The notes beneath the pieces are model-generated. The model searched no databases and was not told the origin of the DNA. It was given only the letters and a program-made list of their open reading frames with translations. Of a DNA stretch of 64,000 bases, positions 36,701-48,668 are shown one piece after another; position 1 is the first letter of the stretch, and each line of letters starts with the position of its first letter. The position numbers were made by a program, and so were the translations under genes. The DNA comes from Hedera helix (Eukaryota > Streptophyta > Magnoliopsida > Apiales > Araliaceae). Location: contig CAMXCC020000001.1 in the NCBI GenBank assembly GCA_947179155.2, positions 1 through 64,000 of the forward strand, written 5' to 3'.

Positions 36701-37626
36701 CGCTACGTATTCATCCCGTATACGTGAATAGTAATCTCCATAAATTATTTTGGGTAAAACTTTTATTGGTCAAAATGCATCTACTGTCAATAAAAATGAT
36801 ATTCAGGAATGTGAATTTTCAAAATTCGGAAGAAAATTTTCCAAATGAATAGTGTTTTACACGCTTTTCGAGTAAAACTTTTATTGGCTAATTAATATCT
36901 ATACTTCATATAAATGCTATTTCGTAAAATACGATATATCAAAATATCGAAAAGAACAGTCAAAAAGACGACAAATGTTTTCTCGTAAATCGTGACATTT
37001 TCGTCTTTTTCTCCAGAAAATTTTATTGGTTCTCTGGCATCTAAACCTCATATTATCACTATGTCGTGAAATACAAGAAGTCCTACAGATGAAAGAAACG
37101 ATCAAAAGAATGAAAAACGTTTCTTCGTGAATAGTGCTTTTACACGTTTTTCGAGAAAAAACTTTTATTAACTGTTACGTGTTTTCAAATCGTGGGAAGG
37201 TTGAATCATTAAACGGAATGTCAATTTGACCTTCACATTTTGCTTAAGGGCCTAGGTTATTTTCTAGGGTTTAGACCCTAGGGTTAGGGTTTAGGTTTTA
37301 ACTTTTTTTCCAATTTAGGTTTTTGTTCTAAATTGACTTCTGATTTTTAATAAGTGTTAAGGTTAACTACTCAAACCAAAACACAAAATCCTACACATAG
37401 ATAATTCATACAGCACATTTAAAAGCTCAATTCAAGCTTTACTAATCACATAACATATAGTTTAGGTTAAAGATTTTAACCTCTTAGTTGTATACGATCT
37501 TAGTTTCGAGTCGTATATATTCTTTAAGATAGCTCAAGGTATGCTTGAGCAATCAATCTTAGGTTTTGAATTGACAACCTTGCTTAGATCTTGTTAGATC
37601 ACTTTTGAAATATTTGGGATATTACA
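33761..37626 (-). repeat. 5' LTR of outer element
   Basis: 3,866 bp; starts (minus strand) at TGTAATATCCC next to the TSD and therefore lacks the extra 103 bp. Its last bases read TGTAATGCCCCC on the plus strand where the 3' LTR has TGTAACGCCCCC. Copies of the TGAGC hairpin (34508-34536), the leader hairpins (35550-36107) and CGTAT repeats (36540-36725). Confidence 0.94.
36263..36271 (-). promoter_or_regulatory. Mutated TATA box in the 5' LTR
   Basis: Minus strand reads TACAAATAG where the 3' LTR (20192) and both nested LTRs have TATAAATAG. This LTR would drive the element, so transcription may be weakened. Confidence 0.7.
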
Positions 37627-37938
37627 GAAGTCTTCATTTGAGGAAACGTGTTATTCGTTTCGTTATTTCCTCAAAATTTGCAAACAAATAGGTGATTAAG
37701 AGTCATATTACTTCGTTATACATCGGTTAGCCTCAAAAGGAGCAATTCTATCACTCTCGCATTGAAAACAATGCGTACAACGCACACAAGTCTTCATTTG
37801 AGGAAACGTGCTATTCGTTTCGTTATTTCCTCAAAATTTGCAAACAAATAGGTGATTAAGAGTCATATTACTTCGTTATACCTCGGTTAGCCTCAAAATG
37901 AGCAATCCTATCACTCTCGCATTGAAAACAATGCGTAC
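37627..37938 (+). repeat. 160-bp satellite, array C (~2 monomers)
   Basis: A short remnant between two large insertions, in phase with arrays B and D. It includes one TSD copy from each neighbour (GAAGT at its left, CGTAC at its right). Confidence 0.96.
37934..37938. other. Target site duplication CGTAC (pair with 54990-54994)
   Basis: CGTAC flanks the whole three-LTR array and does not occur at the inner LTR junctions; joining the flanks gives normal satellite AATGCGTACAGCGCAC. Confidence 0.95.
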
Positions 37939-38618
37939 TGTAACAGCCCGAAATCCCGACCTTATCTAATTATCCGATTTTCTCTGGATAACACAATTAT
38001 TAACTTTAAAACCATATTAACTGGGATCTCGTGCTTTAAACTTAACCTTTAATCTTTAACACCAATCTGTTGACCTTAAATTTGGTCCATATTTTTTTTT
38101 CTTTAAAACAAAACTTTATTTGATTTATAATCCTTACCTATCTCAGGATCGTAACGTTTACTTGCTCTTCATTATAACTTAGGTCAACCATTAAGAATTT
38201 GCGACCTATTATAAACATACATATATATTAACTATTTTCATAACTTGTCAATAAATTTCGCCATGGTTCCGTCTATATATGGCTCTGTTTACCTGTACCT
38301 GTATTCATACATCTGCTTCATACCTGTACCTGTTTACAAACCTCTGTACTGTACGTACAACTGTACCATATATATATAAGCTCATTACATATCAAACTCA
38401 ACTCATCGATAATACCTTAATTTTATATTAATACAACTTTTCTAAATCTTACATACATACAAATCCATCCTCATGGACTCTCAACATTCATTGCTTTCAC
38501 GTAAAATAGATTACATATATCAATTTTACTTCCTGCATATCCATTCATTCACATTCTTTACCTTAGCTGTACCGGAATCTCCGGCCTTCTTGTACCTTAC
38601 CTGAAACGTTAGTACATA

Positions 38619-38646
38619 GCAAGAATGAGCATAAAGCTCAGCAAGT
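38619..38646 (-). other. Conserved LTR hairpin
   Basis: TGAGC-ATAAA-GCTCA core; the loop differs from the other family but stem and flanking GCAAG are kept. Copies at 44939-44966 and 51259-51286. Confidence 0.7.
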
Positions 38647-39259
38647 AATTCAGTTAACATCTTTCATGCTCACAGTTTATATTATGCGTCATGTGTCACT
38701 TACTTTACCATGTTAGGCTCAAATATCACGTATTGCATTTAACAGTTAGATCACGTTGTGGCACGGAGTGCCCATTTCAACGACCACATAATTCACGTAG
38801 TTCAATTAGTACTTTTAGATCTGAAAAACTTGCCTGTACGCCTTTGTTTTACTTAACCTGTACTTCCTTAATCATCCTTCGTTATCCGTCTTATCGGCTT
38901 GCTCGTTTCGAACTCTGTCTGTCAACATATAGCTTATATGTCATTATAAGATCATAAACTTGTATAACTTATCAAACTAATTCCATAAATACATGATCAT
39001 CCGTCTTTAACCATTTCACATTTGATGTATTACACCTTATGTAGGTTTATAATACACCCTAACTTGCTTCCGACCTTTTTCATAACTTATAACATGTTTT
39101 GGCTTAGCTTTAGGCATGTTATATTATGCCATTTGTCATTTCATTATAACTTAACACCCTTTAATTTAACCATTATTATTACTTTTAGGGTTTATATAAC
39201 TCATTTCTATCATTCCATATCAAAATATAGCTTTTTGGAAGCTTAAAAAATTTTCAAAT

Positions 39260-39384
39260 GAACAGTAACTCCGCCCCGGCGCCGCCAGAGCTCGCTGGCC
39301 GCGAAATCTTCTCGGTCGATGAACAGTAACATGGCGCCGGGGCGCCACTTTTAGTACAAAACATGGCGCGGGGGCGCCATGTTC
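39260..39384 (-). other. GC-rich hairpin island in LTR
   Basis: A CpG-rich patch in very AT-rich DNA. It holds a perfect 10-bp stem AACATGGCGC (39360-39369), GGGG, GCGCCATGTT (39374-39383), a second GGCGCC/GGCGCC dyad at 39332-39346, and two GAACAGTAAC words (39270, 39320). Copies at 45580-45704 and 51900-52024. The 72-residue minus frame over it (39220-39438) is biased by GC content and matches no known protein to me; I leave it uncalled. Confidence 0.75.
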
Positions 39385-41022
39385 AAAATCTGGAAATCTG
39401 ATTTTTGCACTACCTTTTCCGATTTTTAATTTCTTCATCTTAACTCCAATTGAGCTGAAATTTGGACCACATCTAGACCTTACTACCTAGTATTTTACAA
39501 AAATACTACTTGCCACATTTGGCTTCTTAAAAGTAGAGATACACTAGCCCCTAGGAGGGCTGTTCAACACGTTTCCAGACTTAGAATTTTTTTTTTCAGA
39601 ATTTTAAAACTCAACTTTTGCAACTTTGTGATTTTTGGCCAATTGCTTCAAAACTCAATTCCAACACTTGTCATAGTTCATATAAGTCATAAATGACATG
39701 TCCCAACTTTTAAAACCATAAAATTTCGCACGAGGCGAGAATTGTCCGGTAAAATCCATTTCGAATCGAAACGATCGATTTCGATCGTTCGAATCGTCTT
39801 TTCGCTCAAATTTAAATCCGTTGATTCCCAAATCAACCTAAACACGTGTATTTACATTAACCTAGGCCATTGGAATTCATTTTACTTTTAAATTCTCAAA
39901 ATTGCCAAAAATCACACCTTTGTTGGATTTTCATCAAAACTTCCAAACTTTTCATGAATTTATCATTTCCAAATCTTAGGCTATTCTTGGCCCCTTAATA
40001 CAAAACTTGATTCTAACTTAACACATAACACATATAGCACATATTTGACTTGTAGGGGCCTTTAAAACATTTAAAGCTTCTCAAATGAACTTATTTTTCC
40101 AAAAGGTTCGTTTTGGTCGTCGGCGAACGTTTTAAAACGTTTAAAACCTTCAATTGTCGCCATTCGAACCGAATGACTTCCAAATCATTCCTAACACGTG
40201 TTTTAACATCAAACTTAGCTTTTTGGCATCTTTTGATCACCAAGTACACCTAATAGCCAAAATTGCATATTTATGGCATTTTATTAACTTTTCAAAACTT
40301 AACTTTTGAACCTCCTTTGAATTCTCAAGTCTAGACATCAAATACATCAACACTTGTTCAAATAACAACTTTACATAATCACAAAACTCCTTTAGGCATC
40401 TTCCAAGTCACTTTACAGATTATTACGTAATCTATGTAAAAAGTATAGCCTAGTATTTAAAATTTTCATACCAAAACATACTTTTAATCCCTCTAAAATT
40501 CCTTGATGCCTTCTAGCATAATAATAAGCATGTATTAGACATGTTTCATCTTTCAAACTAAGTTCTCATCAAAAACAATAACATCTAACACATATTATTC
40601 CCTAAATCATAAGTTCTAACTTCAAGAACATACATGAATAGTCCATCAACTTGGTAATACCACTTTCAAGCCTAGGGTTTCATCAAATATTAAACATAAA
40701 ACACATAAACTCACAACAACTTTACAATCAAGCCATGTACCCCAAAGATACATGCATGGCCATCCCTATTCTTGAATTTAAACTCATAAACATCAAACTT
40801 TGAAACAAGAGCATGGTTATACCTTCATGTATGTCAAACTTCTTTACATATCTAGGATCCTCTTAATGAGTACATCACTTTTCCTTCTTGCTCCATGGAC
40901 ATTTAAGCTCTTTAGCTCCATGTTTTCCAAGCTTTTCTCCTTCTTCACATGGCTTTCTCTCATTTTCTCTCTCTTAGGGCTTGATTTCCAGCAAAGTGCT
41001 GGAAAATGAGATAGCATGCTTG

Positions 41023-41029
41023 CTTTATA
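41023..41029 (-). promoter_or_regulatory. TATA box of LTR 1
   Basis: Minus strand TATAAAG, 1,320 bp from the U3 start. Copies at 47343-47349 and 53663-53669. Confidence 0.6.
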
Positions 41030-41084
41030 AAGTTAATTAAGGCTTAACTAGGCTTGGTTAAGCAAATAACCATGGTTAACACTT

Positions 41085-41256
41085 CCAAGGGCGTTTTGGT
41101 CATTTCACATGATAAGTGAGGGGCATTATTGTCATTTTGCCACTTAGGACACATATGTCATTATCCAAATTTTCAAGGGTATTTTGGTCATTTGACCTCT
41201 TTAGGACACAATGGTAATTATCTAATTTGTTGAGGGGCATTTTGGTAATTTGTCAA
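41085..41256 (-). promoter_or_regulatory. U3 repeats AAATGACCAAAATGCCC (promoter-proximal)
   Basis: Five degenerate copies of GGGCATTTTGGTCATTT (plus strand), at ~41089, 41129, 41185, 41202 and 41233, upstream of the TATA site in element sense. The same kind of motif stands before the TATA box of the other family. Copies at 47405-47576 and 53725-53896. Confidence 0.65.
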
Positions 41257-42670
41257 ATTAACTAAACTTTCATTTCTTGCAACTTTCCCCCTCATACTAA
41301 ACTTTCATACATTTTCCCCCCATAAATTCATTTCATAATCGTTTAAATTGATTCTTCTTTCAATCGACCAATTAGATCATCCGTTTTCCGCTATGCTATA
41401 CTCACATAACCCCATTTTATAACTTAATCAACCATTTAATCGTAAGTCGACTACATAACCTTCTTTTAATCATAAATACAATTTCTCGTTTCCTACGAAC
41501 TTTCTTGGTTCCATAATTCACAAATTTCAATTCCCGACATCTCAAACAGTCGAATTACTCACTTTTTCCCATAAACCGCTTCCTCGAGAAGCGAACCTCG
41601 ACCGAAATACCACAATTCATCGTTATTCATTCCTCTTTAAACTTAAATTGGCGATTTACAATCTTTACGTCCTTTCACTAATTTACATATCAACTAATGG
41701 CAATTTAAACCATTCTTACATCAAATATGATTTCCACTCATTCTCGGGATATTACATTTCATTTCTACACGTCATATAATTACATAACTCATTTAAATCA
41801 ATGATACCAATTTCTTAATAATTTCATATATTCACATATCATATTCTTATTATTCCTTAAATCTTTAGTAGACAAATTAGGTCAACCGTTCCTTCTTTTC
41901 CACACATACTGACTTACCTTGCCATTCTCATATCCTCGCATCTCCAGGCCTATTCATTTAACTTACACTTAACTTTCATAATCAACTCTCAATTCAATTA
42001 TACATCACCATTTCCATTTCTTCTAAACTTTAACTCATCTTTCTATATCTTATCAAATATATTCCTATACACATATTCATGTACACAACCCATAATCTAT
42101 TGACACACACTATCATATCTTGCAATAATTCCTTCTAATTTACCCTATTGTGGGCATTACAGTCAATAATTCATTTTAATCCCGTTATATTACCATTTGG
42201 TCATATATAACACATTGATTAAATAATAATTCTTATTTAATCTCTCCTTATTATTTTATGTCCTTCATAATTAGGTTTTAGCTGCTAACCTTTACATAAT
42301 TAATCATGATCCTTATTTAGAATTTCTGTAAAATCCTGGGGCGTTACATTCACCCCTCCTTCATAAAATTTCGTCCCCGAAATTTGCCGTGTACTCATTC
42401 CTTATTTATTAGCAACATACATATATTTCTGCTTTCATTTAACATAGCTCAATTTTCAACTAACTTTTACATTCTCATCTCTCTCTACCCATCTTACCCC
42501 TTTCTACTTTGATTCCAGAATATTGGAATGTCTTTCAGGAATCTCCACAATTGTTCAATAACTGTGAAGTAGCTTAAATAAATAAGAGTAGCTTTTTCAT
42601 AAAACTTTTCATAAAACTTTTGCTTTTAAAACATAACTTTTGCTTTTGCTGAGGGGTCTTAAAGACCAAT

Positions 42671-42840
42671 GAACACGTTAAGAATATTAACAATCACAAA
42701 GACTGCTAATATCCAAGGGTCATTTAACCATGAAAACGTTAAGAATATTAACAGTCACTAGGACTGAAATATCCAAAGGTCATAAGACCGTATATTCGTT
42801 AAGAATATGAGCAACCACAAAGATTGTCATACCCAATAGG
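42671..42840 (-). repeat. Three ~60-bp tandem units with GTTAA/TTAAC hairpin
   Basis: CGTTAAGAATAT begins at 42676, 42737 and 42797 (periods 61 and 60). The first two units have the dyad GTTAAGAATATTAAC. They stand in the same place relative to the invariant block as the 39-bp units of the other family. Second copy 48991-49160. Confidence 0.8.
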
Positions 42841-42846
42841 CACGCT

Positions 42847-42866
42847 AGGTGATCAGTCTATCGTAC
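42847..42866 (-). other. Invariant 20-base block (tandem family)
   Basis: AGGTGATCAGTCTATCGTAC; differs from the nested element by one base. Second copy 49167-49186. Confidence 0.8.
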
Positions 42867-43034
42867 TCCTTTTGTTGTGCACAACATTTTTCCTTTTCCT
42901 TTGGGTTGAGCCGTGTTATCCAACCCCTGTACCATATTTCCCCTTTTTAGGGTTGTTCACCTCAGCCTTGAAAAACATTTGCTTTATCCATTATCTGGAT
43001 TTCAAAAACATTTACTAATTTCTTTAGCAGAATG

Positions 43035-43060
43035 GTCTAGCCGAAACAAATGGCATAGAC
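43035..43060 (-). other. Conserved hairpin II, PPT-side copy (tandem family)
   Basis: GTCTAGCC-GAAACAAAT-GGCATAGAC. Second copy 49355-49380. Confidence 0.75.
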
Positions 43061-43170
43061 TCACATCAATAAACTGTTCATTTACTGTAACTTGAACTTT
43101 TCAAAAGTTCACTTTCACTGTCATTGGTTCAAAACTTGAACCACAGAAAATCTTTTTAAAAAGGCTTCAT

Positions 43171-43255
43171 AATACCGCACAATCTTAGCAGTATGTTGAG
43201 AATTCGGTCACTTTTGACCTCTTAATACCGTACCGTAATGAAAGTACGTTGAGAA
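43171..43255 (-). other. Hairpin III, two diverged copies (tandem family)
   Basis: AATACCGCAC..GTATGTTGAG (43171-43200) and AATACCGTAC..AAAGTACGTTGAG (43225-43253). The second has the stem CGTAC/GTACG, a compensated change from CGCAC/GTGCG; the first stem is partly broken. Second copies at 49491-49575. Confidence 0.65.
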
Positions 43256-43339
43256 TTCTGCCATTTTATCATTTCACACCATATTCAATAGTGTGACAAT
43301 GATTTCATAAATACATTTTGAAATTTTCAAAATAACTTT

Positions 43340-43365
43340 GTCTAGCCGAATCAATTGGCATAGAC
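43340..43365 (-). other. Conserved hairpin II, PBS-side copy (tandem family)
   Basis: GTCTAGCC-GAATCAATT-GGCATAGAC. Second copy 49660-49685. Confidence 0.75.
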
Positions 43366-43431
43366 CATGAATCACGAAATTTTAAAAATCACATTTTGAT
43401 ATTTGAACAAAACATTTCGATGGTCTAGCAT

Positions 43432-43450
43432 AGCTAGAAGAGTGGATTGC
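43432..43450 (-). other. Conserved hairpin I (tandem family)
   Basis: GGTCTAGCATAGCTAGAAG; one base differs from the other family. Second copy 49752-49770. Confidence 0.7.
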
Positions 43451-44257
43451 CTACCCAATCCTAATAATCTCTTCTTTACTTCCTTAACTCATATAATCCT
43501 TTTATATATTTCTATCTTTTTCTTATTTACTTAATCTTAGCCAATCTCTGAGAACTATATCTCTCAACTTATGGCTCTCTACTCTAAACCCAACCCTGTT
43601 CATCAAACTTGCCACGCATTTGGGCTCAGGAACTTACCACAATCATATGGTTCACGGAGCTTGTCCTAGTCAGGCTATAGTCGCCCATTCGCTGAGGGGC
43701 TCCACCACATAATCATGAGTCACGAACTTACCATACGCTTGGGTTTTCAGAACACGCAAATAACTTTACTATTACTCTTTCTTACTTAACTCTTCTCACA
43801 TTCTTACCGTGACGCTGGATCTCCACTGATTATCACGACAGGAAGCTAAGCAAGTACAAATCCCCGTCCCATACCGAGGAAGTGCACACTCGGCCACTAC
43901 CATGAGTCCTCAATGAAAAATCCCACATACCCTAACATTTCCTCACTTAGCCTTTACTCAGCTTTTACTTTACTTTTTCTTGATCTGATATGAATTTGAT
44001 CGATTCATATCTTACTGTGCACGACTCATCAAGAGTCCCTTTTTATCTTTGATCGCTTTTGATCATTTATCATTCCTCATTATCTTATCTTAAGATATCA
44101 TTATCATTTTTTGATCCTGAATTCCCAAAATTCATTTTTTTTACTGACTCAGTTCATCTAGAGTCTCTTACTTTACTATTCCTTCTTTCACACACAAGGA
44201 TCATAGCCTAAGGTACTATTACCTAAGGTCTATAACCCAACTGCTCTGATACCAACT

Positions 44258-47200
44258 TGTAACAGCCCGAAATCCCGACCTTATCTAATTATCCGATTTT
44301 CTCTGGATAACACAATTATTAACTTTAAAACCATATTAACTGGGATCTCGTGCGTTAAACTTAACCTTTAATCTTTAACACCAATCTGTTGACCTTAAAT
44401 TTGGTCCATATTTTTTTTTTCTTTAAAACAAAACTTTATTTGATTTATAATCCTTACCTATCTCAGGATCGTAACGTTTACTTGCTCTTCATTATAACTT
44501 AGGTCAACCATTAAGAATTTGCGACCTATTATAAACATACATATATATTAACTATTTTCATAACTTGTCAATAAATTTCGCCATGGTTCCGTCTATATAT
44601 GGCTCTGTTTACCTGTACCTGTATTCATACATCTGCTTCATACCTGTACCTGTTTACAAACCTCTGTACTGTACGTACAACTGTACCATATATATATAAG
44701 CTCATTACATATCAAACTCAACTCATCGATAATACCTTAATTTTATATTAATACAACTTTTCTAAATCTTACATACATACAAATCCATCCTCATGGACTC
44801 TCAACATTCATTGCTTTCACGTAAAATAGATTACATATATCAATTTTACTTCCTGCATATCCATTCATTCACATTCTTTACCTTAGCTGTACCGGAATCT
44901 CCGGCCTTCTTGTACCTTACCTGAAACGTTAGTACATAGCAAGAATGAGCATAAAGCTCAGCAAGTAATTCAGTTAACATCTTTCATGCTCACAGTTTAT
45001 ATTATGCGTCATGTGTCACTTACTTTACCATGTTAGGCTCAAATATCACGTATTGCATTTAACAGTTAGATCACGTTGTGGCACGGAGTGCCCATTTCAA
45101 CGACCACATAATTCACGTAGTTCAATTAGTACTTTTAGATCTGAAAAACTTGCCTGTACGCCTTTGTTTTACTTAACCTGTACTTCCTTAATCATCCTTC
45201 GTTATCCGTCTTATCGGCTTGCTCGTTTCGAACTCTGTCTGTCAACATATAGCTTATATGTCATTATAAGATCATAAACTTGTATAACTTATCAAACTAA
45301 TTCCATAAATACATGATCATCCGTCTTTAACCATTTCACATTTGATGTATTACACCTTATGTAGGTTTATAATACACCCTAACTTGCTTCCGACCATTTT
45401 CATAACTTATAACATGTTTTGGCTTAGCTTTAGGCATGTTATATTATGCCATTTGTCATTTCATTATAACTTAACACCCTTTAATTTAACTATTATTATT
45501 ACTTTTAGGGTTTATATAACTCATTTCTATCATTCCATATCAAAATATAGCTTTTTGGAAGCTTAAAAAATTTTCAAATGAACAGTAACTCCGCCCCGGC
45601 GCCGCCAGAGCTCGCTGGCCGCGAAATCTTCTCGGTCGATGAACAGTAACATGGCGCCGGGGCGCCACTTTTAGTACAAAACATGGCGCGGGGGCGCCAT
45701 GTTCAAAATCTGGAAATCTGATTTTTGCACTACCTTTTCCGATTTTTAATTTCTTCATCTTAACTCCAATTGAGCTGAAATTTGGACCACATCTAGACCT
45801 TACTACCTAGTATTTTACAAAAATACTACTTGCCACATTTGGCTTCTTAAAAGTAGAGATACACTAGCCCCTAGGAGGGCTGTTCAACACGTTTCCAGAC
45901 TTAGAATTTTTTTTTTCAGAATTTTAAAACTCAACTTTTGCAACTTTGTGATTTTTGGCCAATTGCTTCAAAACTCAATTCCAACACTTGTCATAGTTCA
46001 TATAAGTCATAAATGACATGTCCCAACTTTTAAAACCATAAAATTTCGCACGAGGCGAGAATTGTCCGATAAAATCCATTTCGAATCGAAACGATCGATT
46101 TCGATCGTTCGAATCGTCTTTTCGCTCAAATTTAAATCCGTTGATTCCCAAATCAACCTAAACACATGTATTTACATTAACCTAGGCCATTGGAATTCAT
46201 TTTACTTTTAAATTCTCAAAATTGCCAAAAATCACACCTTTGTTGGATTTTCATCAAAACTTCCAAACTTTTCATGAATTTATCATTTCCAAATCTTAGG
46301 CTATTCTTGGCCCCTTAATACAAAACTTGATTCTAACTTAACACATAACACATATAGCACATATTTGACTTGTAGGGGCCTTTAAAACATTTAAAGCTTC
46401 TCAAATGAACTTATTTTTCCAAAAGGTTCGTTTTGGTCGTCGGCGAACGTTTTAAAACGTTTAAAACCTTCAATTGTCGCCATTCGAACCGAATGACTTC
46501 CAAATCATTCCTAACACGTGTTTTAACATCAAACTTAGCTTTTTGGCATCTTTTGATCACCAAGTACACCTAATAGCCAAAATTGCATATTTATGGCATT
46601 TTATTAACTTTTCAAAACTTAACTTTTGAACCTCCTTTGAATTCTCAAGTCTAGACATCAAATACATCAACACTTGTTCAAATAACAACTTTACATAATC
46701 ACAAAACTCCTTTAGGCATCTTCCAAGTCACTTTACAGATTATTACGTAATCTATATAAAAAGTATAGCCTAGTATTTAAAATTTTCATACCAAAACATA
46801 CTTTTAATCCCTCTAAAATTCCTTGATGCGTTCTAGCATAATAATAAGCATGTATTAGACATGTTTCATCTTTCAAACTAAGTTCTCATCAAAAACAATA
46901 ACATCTAACACATATTATTCCCTAAATCATAAGTTCTAACTTCAAGAACATACATGAATAGTCCATCAACTTGGTAATACCACTTTCAAGCCTAGGGTTT
47001 CATCAAATATTAAACATAAAACACATAAACTCACAACAACTTTACAATCAAGCCATGTACCCCAAAGATACATGCATGGCCATCCCTATTCTTGAATTTA
47101 AACTCATAAACATCAAACTTTGAAACAAGAGCATGGTTATACCTTCATGTATGTCAAACTTCTTTACATATCTAGGATCCTCTTAATGAGTACATCACTT

Positions 47201-48668
47201 TTCCTTCTTGCTCCATGGACATTTAAGCTCTTTAGCTCCATGTTTTCCAAGCTTTTCTCCTTCTTCACATGGCTTTCTCTCATTTTCTCTCTCTTAGGGC
47301 TTGATTTCCAGCAAAGTGCTGGAAAATGAGATAGCATGCTTGCTTTATAAAGTTAATTAAGGCTTAACTAGGCTTGGTTAAGCAAATAACCATGGTTAAC
47401 ACTTCCAAGGGCGTTTTGGTCATTTCACATGATAAGTGAGGGGCATTATTGTCATTTTGCCACTTAGGACACATATGTCATTATCCAAATTTTCAAGGGT
47501 ATTTTGGTCATTTGACCTCTTTAGGACACAATGGTAATTATCTAATTTGTTGAGGGGCATTTTGGTAATTTGTCAAATTAACTAAACTTTCATTTCTTGC
47601 AACTTTCCCCCTCATACTAAACTTTCATACATTTTCCCCCCATAAATTCATTTCATAATCGTTTAAATTGATTCTTCTTTCAATCGACCAATTAGATCAT
47701 CCGTTTTCCGCTATGCTATACTCACATAACCCCATTTTATAACTTAATCAACCATTTAATCGTAAGTCGACTACATAACCTTCTTTTAATCATAAATACA
47801 ATTTCTCGTTTCCTACGAACTTTCTTGGTTCCATAATTCACAAATTTCAATTCCCGACATCTCAAACAGTCGAATTACTCACTTTTTCCCATAAATCGCT
47901 TCCTCGAGAAGCGAACCTCGACCGAAATACCACAATTCATCGTTATTCATTCCTCTTTAAACTTAAATTGGCGATTTACAATCTTTACGTCCTTTCACTA
48001 ATTTACATATCAACTAATGGCAATTTAAACCATTCTTACATCAAATATGATTTCCACTCATTCTCGGGATATTACATTTCATTTCTACACGTCATATAAT
48101 TACATAACTCATTTAAATCAATGATACCAATTTCTTAATAATTTCATATATTCACATATCATATTCTTATTATTCCTTAAATCTTTAGTAGACAAATTAG
48201 GTCAACCGTTCCTTCTTTTCCACACATACTGACTTACCTTGCCATTCTCATATCCTCGCATCTCCAGGCCTATTCATTTAACTTACACTTAACTTTCATA
48301 ATCAACTCTCAATTCAATTATACATCACCATTTCCATTTCTTCTAAACTTTAACTCATCTTTCTATATCTTATCAAATATATTCCTATACACATATTCAT
48401 GTACACAACCCATAATCTATTGACACACACTATCATATCTTGCAATAATTCCTTCCAATTTACCCTATTGTGGGCATTATAGTCAATAATTCATTTTAAT
48501 CCCGTTATATTACCATTTGGTCATATATAACACATTGATTAAATAATAATTCTTATTTAATCTCTCCTTATTATTTTATGTCCTTCATAATTAGGTTTTA
48601 GCTGCTAACCTTTACATAATTAATCATGATCCTTATTTAGAATTTCTGTAAAATCCTGGGGCGTTACA
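44258..48668 (-). repeat. LTR 2 (middle, shared LTR)
   Basis: 4,411 bp. It has PBS on one side and PPT on the other, so it serves as 5' LTR of one unit and 3' LTR of the next. Private variants include CGACCATTTT near 45412 and GATGCGTTCT near 46825. Confidence 0.94.

Larger units (their letters stand above)
17690..37626 (-). mobile_element. Outer LARD-type LTR retrotransposon, interrupted
   Basis: Two LTRs of 3,867 bp (17690-21556) and 3,866 bp (33761-37626) face the minus strand. PBS complement lies at 33747-33758 and PPT complements lie at 21557 and 21660. The internal region, once the nested element at 21914-31993 and its duplicated CAATC are removed, is only ~2.1 kb and has no gag, protease, reverse transcriptase or integrase frame. 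By eye the LTRs differ at about 13 bases and one 1-base indel (~0.35%), so the insertion is recent but older than the nested one. Without its own proteins it must depend on an autonomous Ty3/gypsy partner. The CGAGGACGAAATT motif before the PPT suggests a Tekay-like partner; this is inference. Confidence 0.93.
37939..42348 (-). repeat. LTR 1 (3' LTR) of tandem array
   Basis: Starts TGTAACAGCCCG and ends GGGGCGTTACA on the plus strand. Private variants include GTGCTTTAAAC near 38035 and CCGGTAAAAT near 39747. About 1.5 kb around 39400-40900 is AT-rich with repeated ACTTTTNAAAAC-type words but no recognised signal. Confidence 0.95.
42349..44257 (-). other. Internal region 1 of tandem array, noncoding
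   Basis: 1,909 bp. PPT complement TTCACCCCTCCTT at 42349-42361 with CGGGGACGAAATTT behind it, tandem units, the invariant block, hairpins I-III and the PBS complement GCTCTGATACCA at 44243-44254. From 43550 to 44200 there is a stretch with GCTCAGG/GCTGAGG and CTTACCA words but no gene that I recognise. Confidence 0.9.

Noticed and set aside
38691..39246. Two plus-strand frames (88 and 74 residues) repeated in all three LTRs of the tandem array
   Set aside because: They are antisense to the element and one changes sequence between copies without sign of constraint.
39220..39438. 72-residue minus-strand frame present three times (also at 45540 and 51860)
   Set aside because: The three copies are recent duplicates, so repetition is not conservation; the frame runs over a GC-rich hairpin and resembles no protein I know.
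43800..43910. Possible 5S rRNA or tRNA-like segment in the tandem-family internal region
   Set aside because: It is GC-richer than its surroundings, but I cannot align it to 5S rRNA boxes A/C or to a tRNA cloverleaf.
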